Source: Candidatus Bacteroides merdavium
GTDB taxonomy: Bacteria; Bacteroidota; Bacteroidia; Bacteroidales; Bacteroidaceae
DNA: 35,974 nucleotides
Direction of reading: 5' to 3'
Assembly (NCBI GenBank): GCA_019116805.1
Contig: DXAV01000017.1
Span: 1-35,974 of the forward strand
The notes beneath the pieces were generated by a model, which saw only the letters and a program-made list of their open reading frames with translations, was not told the origin of the DNA and ran no database searches. Of the stretch, positions 1-9,130 are shown in pieces. The position numbers and the translations under genes are program-made. The first letter of the stretch is position 1, and every line of letters begins with the position of its first letter.

Positions 1-92
1 ACAAAACCCACTTACGTGACCTGTTCGATAAGACTAATTTCAATGATGTCAAAGAACTCGATTGTCCCCTTTTTGAAGGACTATTTGATTAA
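1..92 (+). CDS. 3' end of an unidentified gene (partial)
   Basis: An open frame enters from the left edge (first full codon at position 3) and ends at TAA 90-92. It gives 29 residues ending CPLFEGLFD. The composition (KTHLRDLFDKTNF and so on) looks like real protein rather than noise, and a short inverted repeat (GTCCA/TGGAC) follows within about 30 bases. Too little is present to name a family. The C-terminus of a transposase is possible because the gene borders a glycan-uptake locus, but nothing visible proves it. Confidence 0.4.
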   Translation, partial: KTHLRDLFDKTNFNDVKELDCPLFEGLFD

Positions 93-186
93 ATTTTTAA
101 CTCGTCCATTTTTATTGGACACTAATGATATTGAGTCTTAAAAATATAGCCAGTTATTGTTATCTTCTTCAGCATATCCATAAATC

Positions 187-237
187 ATAAAAACAGAGTG
201 AACAGATGCACCGCCTAACCAGTGCTTCTGTCCACTC
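187..237 (-). terminator. Intrinsic terminator ending the SusCD/sulfatase locus
   Basis: Read on the minus strand, an 11-bp stem (GAGTGGACAGA pairing with TCTGTTCACTC, one G-U pair) encloses an inner GCAC/GTGC stem and is followed by TGTTTTTATG. It lies 56 bases beyond the sulfatase stop codon, so it most likely ends the locus transcript. Confidence 0.8.
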
Positions 238-292
238 CATTCTTTATCAAATCAATACGAAATAGCAGAGATTTACCGCATACCCTTCTATC

Positions 293-1831
293 TCATTGTT
301 TTCTCACTCTACGCAAAATATTTTGCATTTCAAACACAATCTCAGGGTACTGCTTCGCTACATTTTCTGATTCATACAATTCAGTCATTTCATACAACTG
401 AGGCATACTGCTATTTCCGGTTTCTATTTTAGGTCCCCATGTAATCATCTTAGGGCCATCATTCGGTTCAATATACTTCCATTTCTTTGTACGAACCGAT
501 AAAACGTGATTCGATGCCTGCTCAATGACCCATGGTCGGTCAATGCTTGTAATTCCAAGTAAATTCCCCAAACAATCACGGCTATCCGGGGCACTGCCTT
601 TAGGCAATTTAGCTTGCAGCAACGTTGCCAGTGATGCCATCCAGTCTATTTGAGATATTAAAACATCTGAAACTTTAGGCGATTTTATCTGTTGAGGCCA
701 ATATACAATTGCCGGAACTGCAGTTCCACCTTCAAAAGCGCTATACTTATTTCCTCTCCAAGGGCCAGCAGGCTTATGCCCATTCAACAGTTCCTCCGCA
801 TGATCATCATAACCGTCATCCACCACAGGGCCATTATCGCTCGAAAGGATGATCAAAGTATTGTCTTTAATCTCCAATTCTTCAAGAACATCCATGATTT
901 TCCCCACGCTCCAATCAAACTGAACTATTGCATCCCCACGCAGTCCCATCGAACTTTGTCCTCTGAATCTTTGGTGCGGGAAACGAGGAACATGAACATC
1001 ATTAGTCGCAAAATACATAAAAAAAGGAGTATCCTTATGAGCTTTTATAAAATCTACAGCATGTAATGTAATTGAATCAGCAATGTTCTCATCCTTCCAT
1101 AAAGCCTTTCCGCCTCCTTTCATGTATCCGATACGACTAATACCATTAACAATGGACATATCATGTCCATGACTCGGTTTCAGATTGTATAGTAATTCCG
1201 GATTACTTTTGCCTGTGGGTTCATTGGGGAAATTTTGCTTATAACTCACTTCAATAGGAGCAGAAGGATCATAATTAGCCACCTGACCATTCTCAATAAA
1301 TACACAGGGCACTCTATCAGCCGTTGCAGCCATTATATAGTGATAATCAAATCCCAAATCGCCCAATGCAGCCGGTAACGGAGCATTCCAATCCTGTTCA
1401 CCCGTTTTGTCTCCTAAGCCCAAATGCCATTTTCCAATAGCAGCAGTAGCGTATCCTGCATTTTTAAACATATCAGCCAACGTATATTGTTCAGGACGAA
1501 TAATCATACCAGCATTCCCCGCGGCAACATCTGTATCCGGACGCCTCCAGGCATATTCCCCTGTCAATAGGGAATACCGTGATGGAGTACTCGTAGCAGC
1601 CGTCGCATGAACATTCGTAAATCGGATGCCATGATTTGCCAGATTATTCACATTAGGAGTATGTACATTCTTAGCCCCATAGCATTGCAAATCTCCATAC
1701 CCCAAGTCATCCGCATAAATAATTATTACATTAGGCCTTGTTTTTTCATTTAGATTTTCCAGAATACCTTGTCCTTGCATTGAAGGGACAACAAGGGCCG
1801 GCAAACATGTGCTTATTAAAATTTTCTTCAT
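293..1831 (-). CDS. Secreted sulfatase (formylglycine-dependent, S1 type)
   Basis: 512 residues with a hydrophobic N-terminal export signal (about residues 1-20), so probably periplasmic. The metal-binding start of the fold is seen at NVIIIYADDLGYGD (Asp41, Asp42). The catalytic signature is S-T-P-S-R at residues 81-85 followed by YSLLTG. Ser81 is the residue converted to formylglycine, and the serine form needs the anaerobic maturase anSME, not encoded here. GKWHLGLG and a later SSDNG motif complete the family pattern, and the length is normal. It would remove sulfate esters from a glycan imported by the adjacent SusC/SusD pair. The subfamily and the exact sulfated sugar cannot be read from the sequence. 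It is the last gene of the locus, 81 bases after susD, with a stem-loop in the gap. Confidence 0.93.
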   Translation of the reverse strand: MKKILISTCLPALVVPSMQGQGILENLNEKTRPNVIIIYADDLGYGDLQCYGAKNVHTPNVNNLANHGIRFTNVHATAATSTPSRYSLLTGEYAWRRPDTDVAAGNAGMIIRPEQYTLADMFKNAGYATAAIGKWHLGLGDKTGEQDWNAPLPAALGDLGFDYHYIMAATADRVPCVFIENGQVANYDPSAPIEVSYKQNFPNEPTGKSNPELLYNLKPSHGHDMSIVNGISRIGYMKGGGKALWKDENIADSITLHAVDFIKAHKDTPFFMYFATNDVHVPRFPHQRFRGQSSMGLRGDAIVQFDWSVGKIMDVLEELEIKDNTLIILSSDNGPVVDDGYDDHAEELLNGHKPAGPWRGNKYSAFEGGTAVPAIVYWPQQIKSPKVSDVLISQIDWMASLATLLQAKLPKGSAPDSRDCLGNLLGITSIDRPWVIEQASNHVLSVRTKKWKYIEPNDGPKMITWGPKIETGNSSMPQLYEMTELYESENVAKQYPEIVFEMQNILRRVRKQ

Positions 1832-1858
1832 AAATACAAGTTTTAATCTAGATAATAC

Positions 1859-1896
1859 GGATGTTTGTATAAGTTATGAAACCTACACAAACATCC
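1859..1896 (-). other. Intercistronic stem-loop between susD-like and sulfatase genes
   Basis: A perfect 10-bp inverted repeat (GGATGTTTGT at 1859-1868, ACAAACATCC at 1887-1896) with an 18-base loop lies in the 81-base gap. No U-tract follows on the minus strand, so it is more likely an RNA-processing or stability element than a full terminator. Confidence 0.5.
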
Positions 1897-1912
1897 TCTA
1901 TTATCATTAAAT

Positions 1913-3553
1913 CTATTCACGCAGATTAGGATTAATGTTTTGTTCAGACAATGGTATAGGCCATGTATAATCCTGCGGATTTCTAAAATCCCGACGGCCT
2001 ACATACCAACGACAATTTCCTGTCGGATCAATCATCTTTGTAGAGGTTGAATACAAGATAGAACTTGGATAAGGAGCGCCCCATATTTCACCTGTCAAAA
2101 CTTCATGGGCAATTCCCCATCTCAACAAATCCCAATAACGGATACCTTCATAAGCAAGCTCTATACGCCGCTCATTACGCACTTTCTCCAACAACAACAC
2201 CGGATTGGTTTCGGTAATCGGAGGCATATTCACATCACCACGTTTTCGGACCAGATTAATCGTAGCGTCTAGTACACTTTGGTCAATCGCCTGTCCATTT
2301 TCAATCAGACACTCCAAATAACTTAACAATACCTCAGCATAACGAATAATGGGAGTTACCGCACTATAACTAGTCAAGTCACTGATTGGATTCTCATCAT
2401 AATATTTCCTCCACATAAAGCCCGTTTTCGATGCTTCCGAAGAATAGTCTATGCGCTCCTTCACGGATGCCTCATAATCAGGACTCATACGATACTCGGT
2501 TCCCATAAAGATTGCCCCATTATAATAGATTGTATAGTCCAGTCTTGGGTCACGGTTTTCGCCCAAGTTATTGGGATTGTAACGCGGATCATCATAACTA
2601 AAGGGCGTTCCATCCGTAAATTCATACGATTCAAATAATCCGGAAGAGGGGTTAGACAAACTCCATCCACCGTCTTTGGCCGACAATCCCTGTTGCGGCA
2701 TACCACATCCAAAATAATTTTCCAAATAGGAAATATAGAAGATGTTTTCCTTATTTCCTACGCCTGTCCCGGGCCAGAACAGTTCTGAATAGGACGAATG
2801 AATGCTATTATCTCCATAGTCAATAATCTCACGATAAGTAGAAGCCGCATTTGCCCAATCTTTCTGCAACATATAGGTTCTGCCTAAAAATGCCAGTGCA
2901 GCCTGTTTACAGGCACGGCCGGTTTCACCAGATGGTATATCCTTGAAACGAGGCAAATTTTCCGCCGCTTCCTTCAATTCCTGAGCACACCATTTCAGGA
3001 TTTCCGATTGGCTTGTCTTCGTTACAGAATTGGCTTCTTCACCACTCAACGGCTTAACAACCAAAGGTACATCCTTAAAATAACTGGCCAGATAGTGATA
3101 TTGTGTGGCCCTTAGAAATCTGGCCTCAGCAATCATTCTATTTTTAACTTCAGAATCCGAAGCAGACTGTATGCCCTCAAGAAAACGGTTACACTTTCCA
3201 ATACGGGAATAGGCCGATTTCCAATAATTGGATACAAAAGTATTTGTATTGACCAATTTTCCACTCGATATCTGGAAGAAAGGATTATTCTCTCCACGAC
3301 GGTCAAAAGCATTATCAGTCAGATGTTCCATAAACAACAGGCCATGATACGACCAAAAGTCGGACACGCTATATTCCAATCCGTTCGAAATTCCTCCTCT
3401 ATACAACGAAGTCAATGCCAATTCAGCGTTGCTTTCGTCATTCCAAAAATTTTCTTCAGACAAATTCGTCAAAGGATACCGCTCCAAATCGCATGAAGAA
3501 AAAGACAAGCTAATTGTCAAAGCTGCATATGCAAATAATGTATATTTTTTCAT
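1913..3553 (-). CDS. SusD/RagB-family outer-membrane glycan-binding lipoprotein
   Basis: 546 residues. The N-terminus is a lipoprotein signal peptide with the lipid-attachment Cys at residue 21 (SFSSC), followed by DLERYPLTNLSEENFW, typical of SusD proteins. Further family marks are the early helical segment SALTSLYRGG-like, AEARFLRATQYHYL (TPR-like region) and the C-terminal VRNERRIELAYEGIRYWDLLRWG block, which is characteristic of the SusD C-terminal domain. It should sit on the cell surface as the lid over the SusC channel and bind the glycan. Its start lies 6 bases after the susC stop, so the two are co-translated. The ligand is unknown; the sulfatase next door suggests a sulfated glycan. 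Confidence 0.95.
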   Translation of the reverse strand: MKKYTLFAYAALTISLSFSSCDLERYPLTNLSEENFWNDESNAELALTSLYRGGISNGLEYSVSDFWSYHGLLFMEHLTDNAFDRRGENNPFFQISSGKLVNTNTFVSNYWKSAYSRIGKCNRFLEGIQSASDSEVKNRMIAEARFLRATQYHYLASYFKDVPLVVKPLSGEEANSVTKTSQSEILKWCAQELKEAAENLPRFKDIPSGETGRACKQAALAFLGRTYMLQKDWANAASTYREIIDYGDNSIHSSYSELFWPGTGVGNKENIFYISYLENYFGCGMPQQGLSAKDGGWSLSNPSSGLFESYEFTDGTPFSYDDPRYNPNNLGENRDPRLDYTIYYNGAIFMGTEYRMSPDYEASVKERIDYSSEASKTGFMWRKYYDENPISDLTSYSAVTPIIRYAEVLLSYLECLIENGQAIDQSVLDATINLVRKRGDVNMPPITETNPVLLLEKVRNERRIELAYEGIRYWDLLRWGIAHEVLTGEIWGAPYPSSILYSTSTKMIDPTGNCRWYVGRRDFRNPQDYTWPIPLSEQNINPNLRE

Positions 3554-3559
3554 CTGTAA

Positions 3560-6500
3560 TCAAAATTTCAACGTTAGACCAAATGTATAAGTTGACATTA
3601 CTGGATAGTATTGTCCATTGTTGTCCGTATTTTCAGGATCCCATCCTTTACGATATTTTTTAATCGTAAACGGATTGTCCAGAGACACATAGAAGCGCAA
3701 TCCGCTAGAACCAAATTTTTTCGTTACATTCCCGGGAAGAGTGTATCCTAACTGGATATTTCTTACTTTCAAGTAAGAGGCATTAATTACCCAGAAGTCC
3801 GAAGTCAATGTATTGTTGCTGCCAGCATTAGACATGACTTCCAGTCTGGGATATTCAGGATAGCGATTGTTCTGCTGCACGTTCCAACAATTTTCCATCT
3901 GCCAGCGTTGGATATTTCCTTCCTGGTAGAAAGCATGTCCGGCATACACAGACAATGTGCCATAAACATCGGCAACTCCCTGAATTAACATACTAAAATC
4001 AACACCTTTGTACTCAGCTCCCAAGTTTAATCCGAACGTATATTTAGGAATTCTTGAACCTAAGAACGTACGGTCTGCAGAGGTCACCTTGCCATCGCCC
4101 GTCAGGTCCACATAACGGATATCTCCCGCTTGTCCGCCAGGGGCAATCTCACTTTGGTCATACCAGTCTCCCACTTCTTCATCAGTGAGGAAAACACCAT
4201 CTGTCTTATAACCATAAAACATCTGCATCGGATAGCCGATGAACAAATCGCTGCCGTTACCTACCATTCCGTTTTCCTGGGTAACATTTCCCATTCCCAA
4301 AGTAAGTATCTTATTTTTAATGATCGAGAAATTTCCATTAATATGATACTTGAAATCTCTGGCCTGACCATTGTAACCCAATTCAAATTCCCATCCTTTA
4401 TTTTCAAGAGCACCAGTATTGATCTGAGATACACTTAAACCAAAGATAGAAGAATAACTGGCGGAAGGCTTATACAGAACGTCCGTTGTCTTTCTGTAGA
4501 AATACGAGGCATTGAAGGTCAACCGGTTATTGAAGAACCCTGTTTCAATACCCACGTCAGTAGTACGAGTCCGTTCCCATTTCAGATTAGAATCCACATA
4601 AGTGGTAACCGCAGCTCCTTGCGTGTAAACTCCTCCAAACACATAGTTTTGGGCTTGTCCTAATGTATATACCGACTGATACGGGTAATCACCAATATTG
4701 TTGTTTCCCAATACACCTAAAGACGCCTTTACCTTCAGATTATTGAACCAGGAAGACAAACTTTCTTTTTCTTTCCAGAATTTTTCTTCCGATACACGCC
4801 AACCGACCGCTACAGATGGGAAGAAACCGAATTTCGAATCGGTTGGGAAACGGGAAGAACCATCATAACGCATTGTCGTTTCAAACAAATAGCGTTCATC
4901 ATAATTATAAGTCAATCTGCCGAAAACGGACTTAATGGCCCAATCATATCCACCGCCACTATTAGTCTGTCCGTCAGCACCACCTGCCGTCAGATAGGGC
5001 ACATCATCCGAAGGGAAGTTGTTACGGCTTCCTGACAAAGTTCTTTGGCTTTCGTCTTCCCAAGTATATCCGACCAAAGCAGAGAGCTGATGTTTATCGG
5101 CAATAGTGGTTGAATAGTCGGCTACAGCCTGGAAGGTTTTATATACGGTACGCAGCATTTCGTCTGTCAGACTGGAAGGACCACTGGTGCCTCCATTGGC
5201 AATAGGCATATCTGCCCGATAATTACGAATATGGTTCAGTGCATAATTATAACCGCCAATAGCCTTCAGGTTCAATCCTTTGAGAGGAGTCCATACCAAT
5301 TCGGCGTTTCCTTTAAATTTATCGTAGTCCTCTCTGTAGAATGATGCACAATTCATCCATGCCACAGGTGTACCATTCAGCTTAGGACCAGGACCGGCTT
5401 CACCATTCTGCAGATAGCTGGGAGTCAATCCCGGGAAACGGACTGCCGCCGAAATCAGCGATTTATAACCATCACTGTCAACAGCTCCGGGAGAAGACGG
5501 TTCATGACGATCCGAGGTCATGCCACTGATGCGTACGCCAAGCGACAAATTCTTCGCCAATTGGGCATTCAAGTTAAGGCGGCCGCTATATCTGTTATAA
5601 TAATTATTGTCCATCAAGCCGTTCTGTCTTAAATAACCCATTGAGGCCATATACTGCAAACGGTTGTTGCCTCCGCTTACATTCAATTCATGCTTGGTTT
5701 GAAAAGCATGCCCGCCCAACAATTCGTCCAAATACATTTCGTCAGCATAATTATCAGGATCAGAACCGTCACGATATTTCTGGATCATTTCCGGAGTATA
5801 TGTTTCAGTTCCCATTGCCATGTTGTAAAATTCCGCATACTCATAGGAATGTGCCAAATCCGGCAATTCGGTAGCCTGACTCATACCAACCGAACCATTA
5901 TAAACTACGTTTGTCTTTCCTTCGCGTCCCTTCTTGGTAGTAACCAGAATTACTCCATTTGCCGCACGCGAACCATAAATAGCAGCAGAAGAGGCATCCT
6001 TCAATACCGATATATTGTCAATATCGGCAGGGGTCAAGTCACTGAGTGATCCGGGCATTCCATCGACCAGCACCAAAGGATCGGGAGTCGCGCCGAACGA
6101 ACCGACACCACGGATTCGAATAGTACCTGCATCTTGTCCTGGATTTCCACTCGACTGCGTAATAGTCACACCGGACATTTGTCCCGTAAGCATATTGGAA
6201 ACATCCGGAACCGAACGTGACTCCAGTGTCTTGCTGTCAACAGTCGAAATAGAACCGATCACATTCACCTTTTTCTGTGAACCGTATCCGACAACGACTA
6301 CTTCATCCAGCATTTCCGTATCTTCCTTCAAAGTAAGATTTAGTTGCATACCCGCAACTGCCTTACATTGTTGCGGTTGATAACCAATGTACGAAACTTC
6401 CAAGACTGCGTCGCCCGAGATTTTCAATGTGAAATATCCATCAACATCGGTGACCGTTCCATTGCCAGATGCACCTTTTTCAACAACGGTCGCCCCAATT

Positions 6501-6910
6501 ACAGGTTCTCCATTCGCATCCAGGACACGTCCCGATACCGTTCCCGTTTCCGGCTTCTGACGGTTCAAGGGAGTAATGACAATTTTGTTTCCCGAAACGG
6601 TATAAGTCAATTCATTTTTAGTAAGCTCACGAGTGAGGAGTGTTTTCAGTTCTTCATTAGTTGCTTCAACAGATACACCATTCTTATCCTGCACCTCTAC
6701 ATCACGATAAGAAAAACGATACGGAGTCTGTTTCTCAATGACATTAAAAAGTTCCTTGATAGAAGCGTTTTTCAGGTTAACGGTAACAGTTCCAGTCTGC
6801 GCATACACGCCCACAAATGCAAACAAACACAAGGATAATAACATAGAACGGAATCTTCCATTGCATCCATTACCTTTGCCAATAAATAAATGTGTGTTTT
6901 TGATTCTCAT
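3560..6910 (-). CDS. SusC/RagA-family TonB-dependent glycan transporter with STN domain
   Basis: 1116 residues. After a signal peptide (cleavage probably after VGVYAQ, near residue 38) come an STN domain (about 40-112), a carboxypeptidase-regulatory-like beta domain (about 123-195, GTVSGRVLDANGEPVIGATV), a TonB-box region (DEVVVVGYGSQKK), the plug domain (about 210-330, with IRGVGSFG and ILVTTKKG) and a 22-strand barrel ending in LTLKF. The STN domain is the part that contacts a FecR anti-sigma factor, which matches the fecR and sigma genes directly upstream. It should import an oligosaccharide across the outer membrane with SusD as lid. The start at 6910 gives a short basic stretch before the hydrophobic signal; the downstream Met at residue 23 is a less likely alternative. 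Confidence 0.96.
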   Translation of the reverse strand: MRIKNTHLFIGKGNGCNGRFRSMLLSLCLFAFVGVYAQTGTVTVNLKNASIKELFNVIEKQTPYRFSYRDVEVQDKNGVSVEATNEELKTLLTRELTKNELTYTVSGNKIVITPLNRQKPETGTVSGRVLDANGEPVIGATVVEKGASGNGTVTDVDGYFTLKISGDAVLEVSYIGYQPQQCKAVAGMQLNLTLKEDTEMLDEVVVVGYGSQKKVNVIGSISTVDSKTLESRSVPDVSNMLTGQMSGVTITQSSGNPGQDAGTIRIRGVGSFGATPDPLVLVDGMPGSLSDLTPADIDNISVLKDASSAAIYGSRAANGVILVTTKKGREGKTNVVYNGSVGMSQATELPDLAHSYEYAEFYNMAMGTETYTPEMIQKYRDGSDPDNYADEMYLDELLGGHAFQTKHELNVSGGNNRLQYMASMGYLRQNGLMDNNYYNRYSGRLNLNAQLAKNLSLGVRISGMTSDRHEPSSPGAVDSDGYKSLISAAVRFPGLTPSYLQNGEAGPGPKLNGTPVAWMNCASFYREDYDKFKGNAELVWTPLKGLNLKAIGGYNYALNHIRNYRADMPIANGGTSGPSSLTDEMLRTVYKTFQAVADYSTTIADKHQLSALVGYTWEDESQRTLSGSRNNFPSDDVPYLTAGGADGQTNSGGGYDWAIKSVFGRLTYNYDERYLFETTMRYDGSSRFPTDSKFGFFPSVAVGWRVSEEKFWKEKESLSSWFNNLKVKASLGVLGNNNIGDYPYQSVYTLGQAQNYVFGGVYTQGAAVTTYVDSNLKWERTRTTDVGIETGFFNNRLTFNASYFYRKTTDVLYKPSASYSSIFGLSVSQINTGALENKGWEFELGYNGQARDFKYHINGNFSIIKNKILTLGMGNVTQENGMVGNGSDLFIGYPMQMFYGYKTDGVFLTDEEVGDWYDQSEIAPGGQAGDIRYVDLTGDGKVTSADRTFLGSRIPKYTFGLNLGAEYKGVDFSMLIQGVADVYGTLSVYAGHAFYQEGNIQRWQMENCWNVQQNNRYPEYPRLEVMSNAGSNNTLTSDFWVINASYLKVRNIQLGYTLPGNVTKKFGSSGLRFYVSLDNPFTIKKYRKGWDPENTDNNGQYYPVMSTYTFGLTLKF

Positions 6911-6946
6911 AATAGAATTAAGTTAGGTTGTTAGCTCAAAAATTTG

Positions 6947-6964
6947 ACTATGCAACGACATAGT
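6947..6964 (-). promoter_or_regulatory. Inverted repeat in the leader of the susC-like gene
   Basis: The 171-base gap between fecR and susC (6911-7081) holds a 6-bp inverted repeat, ACTATG at 6947-6952 and CATAGT at 6959-6964, with a 6-base spacer. No TAnnTTTG box is obvious in the gap, as expected if the locus-specific ECF sigma factor starts transcription here. Whether the repeat is an operator, an ECF promoter element or chance is not settled. Confidence 0.3.
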
Positions 6965-7081
6965 TTACGACGGGGTTATCCCTTTTTCTTACAGACAATC
7001 AGCCGATCGTCCGAAGTTTTCAGATAAATCATGTTTCCATAAATACTTTGATTTTAAGTTAGACAATAGGATAAATTACCA

Positions 7082-8095
7082 TTAAAAATAGACATATACG
7101 ATATCTTCTTTAATTTCATAACGAAAATGATAATGCAGTTGCAAGACTTTCATTATGCTCTCAAATTTCTCATCATTGAAAGTACCTGTATAAACATCGC
7201 TCAATATTTCAGTATCATCGGCATGGATCACTATACCAAAACGTCGTTCCAGGCTGGAGAAGACATTTCCCAATTTTTCTTCATGGAAAATCAAGTACCC
7301 CTTCATCCATGCCGTCTCAAACGTATTGTCCGTCACCTCCAGATGCGATTTTCCTGTAACTTTATCATAAACGACCTTCTCATTCGATTTCACATCAAAT
7401 GTCTGAGATAAAGGACCCTTCGTTTCTACTCTTACGCTTCCATCCAGCAAGGACATCTCCATGATGTCATTATCTTCATAAGCATAGACATTAAAAACCG
7501 TCCCATAAACAGTTATATCCATATTATCCGTTTTCACGACGAATTTATTCCTTCTATCATGGGCCACTTCAAAGAAACCTTGACCGTTCAACACCACCTG
7601 ACGACTTTCCTTCCCAAAATCATGCCGATAAGACAATTGCGACTTGGCGTTCAACTTCACCTTAGTCCCGTCGGGCAATATAACCGATGAACGGCCGACA
7701 GAGCCCGACTGTACGATTACATGCTGGCCGTCCAGGTCTGTCATCCTAAAATAGGCAACCGACACATTGATTGTCCACGCAACGACTATAAACAAAACGA
7801 GCGAGGCTGCTATCCGTAACCAATACTGACTCAGGAACGACAACAAAGAAAATCTCTTTTCATGCTTTCTCATTTCCTGGCTCAACGCTTTGTACAACTG
7901 GTCTTTCTTCTGATTATAGAAAGCCTCGTTTCCATCCAAAGAAAAAGAATCCCAATGCCGACCCAGCACCTCAAACAATTCTTCATCGGAAGCGTTGTTC
8001 ACCGCATCAAGCAAATGAGCAAAATCATCCGGTGAGATACTCCCCTCGCTGTATTTTATCAACAACTCGTTCAGATGTTCTTTGTGATTTTCCAT
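7082..8095 (-). CDS. FecR-family anti-sigma factor
   Basis: 337 residues. The N-terminal cytoplasmic part (1-90) binds the sigma factor. One transmembrane helix follows (about 92-113, WLRIAASLVLFIVVAW). The periplasmic FecR domain (about 123-225) contains ILPDGTKVKLNAKSQLSY and VYGTVFNVYAY, and a C-terminal DUF4974-type segment ends KEDIVYVYF. In the family, contact with the STN domain of the transporter releases the sigma factor. Here the cognate partners are the neighbouring sigma gene, 84 bases upstream, and the SusC-like transporter, 171 bases downstream. Confidence 0.95.
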   Translation of the reverse strand: MENHKEHLNELLIKYSEGSISPDDFAHLLDAVNNASDEELFEVLGRHWDSFSLDGNEAFYNQKKDQLYKALSQEMRKHEKRFSLLSFLSQYWLRIAASLVLFIVVAWTINVSVAYFRMTDLDGQHVIVQSGSVGRSSVILPDGTKVKLNAKSQLSYRHDFGKESRQVVLNGQGFFEVAHDRRNKFVVKTDNMDITVYGTVFNVYAYEDNDIMEMSLLDGSVRVETKGPLSQTFDVKSNEKVVYDKVTGKSHLEVTDNTFETAWMKGYLIFHEEKLGNVFSSLERRFGIVIHADDTEILSDVYTGTFNDEKFESIMKVLQLHYHFRYEIKEDIVYVYF

Positions 8096-8154
8096 AAAAC
8101 CTGCAATCGTTTACTATAATATCCGCAAAGGGCATAAATATAACATGCCATTCT

Positions 8155-8172
8155 TTATGTTTAAAAACATAA
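8155..8172 (-). other. Small stem-loop between sigma and fecR genes
   Basis: TTATGTTT (8155-8162) and AAACATAA (8165-8172) form a perfect inverted repeat just after the sigma gene stop (8180-8182). The literal spacer is only two bases, so a real RNA loop would open the top of the stem. It may lower readthrough into fecR; there is no classic terminator tail. Confidence 0.35.
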
Positions 8173-8179
8173 TGTTGAT

Positions 8180-8755
8180 TTACAGACTTAGAAAAAGCAG
8201 CAAAAGATAAGGATATTGACGCAACTCCTTACGCACGATTTTCAAGGCTGCCGAAAGCTGATTACGAACTACCTGTTCTGTGATCGAAAGGCTGGCGGCT
8301 ATTTCAGCTATGGTAGCATTCCCCTCCTTATTCAGTTCAAAAATCTGGCGCTGACGAGGAGACAATTTCTCTTTTGCCCGATTAAGGCTGTCCTGGAACT
8401 GTTTTAACTCTAATTTTTCAACCGTTTCATTGTCGCACGTCGATAATTCACTACAGAAAGCCACATAATCCTTCATCAGAGGTGTATTGAGCTGCCTCCG
8501 CAATTCCTTTATCAGAAAATGATATGCGATAGTGAACAGATAAGATTTAAACGACATGCAGGGATTGATGCTTTCCCGATAAATCCATATATTCAGAAAT
8601 GTTTCCTGCACAATATCATCTGTGACAGGTTCAGACTTGACATACCGTAAGACGAACTGGTAAAGACGAGAAAACCATAAATCATAGAGAGCTCTATAAC
8701 TCTCTTCTGACCCGGATTTCAACCCAATTACCAACGTATGTTCGTCTTTCAACAT
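8180..8755 (-). CDS. ECF-type RNA polymerase sigma factor
   Basis: 191 residues, normal for the family. Region 2 is at about residues 20-90 (ALYDLWFSRLYQFVLRYV, DDIVQETFLNIW, FKSYLFTIAYHFLIKELRR). Region 4 is at about 130-182 (LSPRQRQIFELNKEGNATIAEIA, then the helix-turn-helix SITEQVVRNQLSAAL). It should direct polymerase to the SusC-like gene when the FecR protein releases it. The C-terminus is unusually hydrophobic (YLLLLFLSL), a feature of many Bacteroides PUL sigma factors. It is the first gene of the locus, and its own promoter is a vegetative-type one at 8820-8851. Confidence 0.95.
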   Translation of the reverse strand: MLKDEHTLVIGLKSGSEESYRALYDLWFSRLYQFVLRYVKSEPVTDDIVQETFLNIWIYRESINPCMSFKSYLFTIAYHFLIKELRRQLNTPLMKDYVAFCSELSTCDNETVEKLELKQFQDSLNRAKEKLSPRQRQIFELNKEGNATIAEIAASLSITEQVVRNQLSAALKIVRKELRQYPYLLLLFLSL

Positions 8756-8819
8756 AAATAATGTGACATCAAAATAAATAATATATTCCCGAACAATAAA
8801 CGGATAGCGATAAAAGCAT

Positions 8820-8851
8820 CAAATTTATCATTCTTGATTATAGCATGCAAA
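8820..8851 (-). promoter_or_regulatory. Probable vegetative promoter of the ECF sigma gene
   Basis: On the minus strand TTTG (8848-8851) and TAAATTTG (8820-8827) are separated by 20 bases, one more than the Bacteroides TTTG-N19-TAnnTTTG consensus. It lies 65 bases upstream of the sigma start. The remaining stretch 8852-8990 is AT-rich and shows no gene. Confidence 0.5.
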
Positions 8852-8990
8852 CCGCTACAACCACGTTTTCAAAACCTAAAGTTACGTAGATTTATTATAT
8901 GGCAGACTATTTTTATAAAAAAATGTGCCATAATCAAGAAAAAAACAAAATGATACGGCATATCCACAGGGGCAGATGGAAAGATTATAC

Positions 8991-9055
8991 CTCAGTGCTG
9001 CACTGAGGCAGGCTCAGTGTAGGAGTGAGATAGTCTCAGTGCAGCACTGAGACTA
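8991..9055. repeat. Array of three odd palindromes at 22-nt pitch (array 1)
   Basis: Three 17-base units start at 8991, 9013 and 9035, exactly 22 apart. Units 1 and 3 are perfect palindromes with one central base: CTCAGTGC-T-GCACTGAG and CTCAGTGC-A-GCACTGAG. Unit 3 extends to a perfect 25-base palindrome over 9031-9055. The middle unit is degenerate (CTCAGTGTAGGAGTGAG). It lies between the 3' end of the HTH gene and the upstream region of the sigma gene. No T-tract follows on either strand. The rest of the gap, 9056-9130, holds nothing recognisable. Confidence 0.85.
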
Positions 9056-9130
9056 CCAGCCTATTTTGCATCCGACTTGAACGCCCCGGAGAGATGGGCC
9101 GCAGCCAGCAGGACGTGTGAGGGATTTCAC

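Noticed and set aside
93..186. Possible insertion-sequence end next to the left-edge gene
   Set aside because: A GTCCA/TGGAC repeat is present, but no terminal repeat pair or target duplication can be shown within the window.
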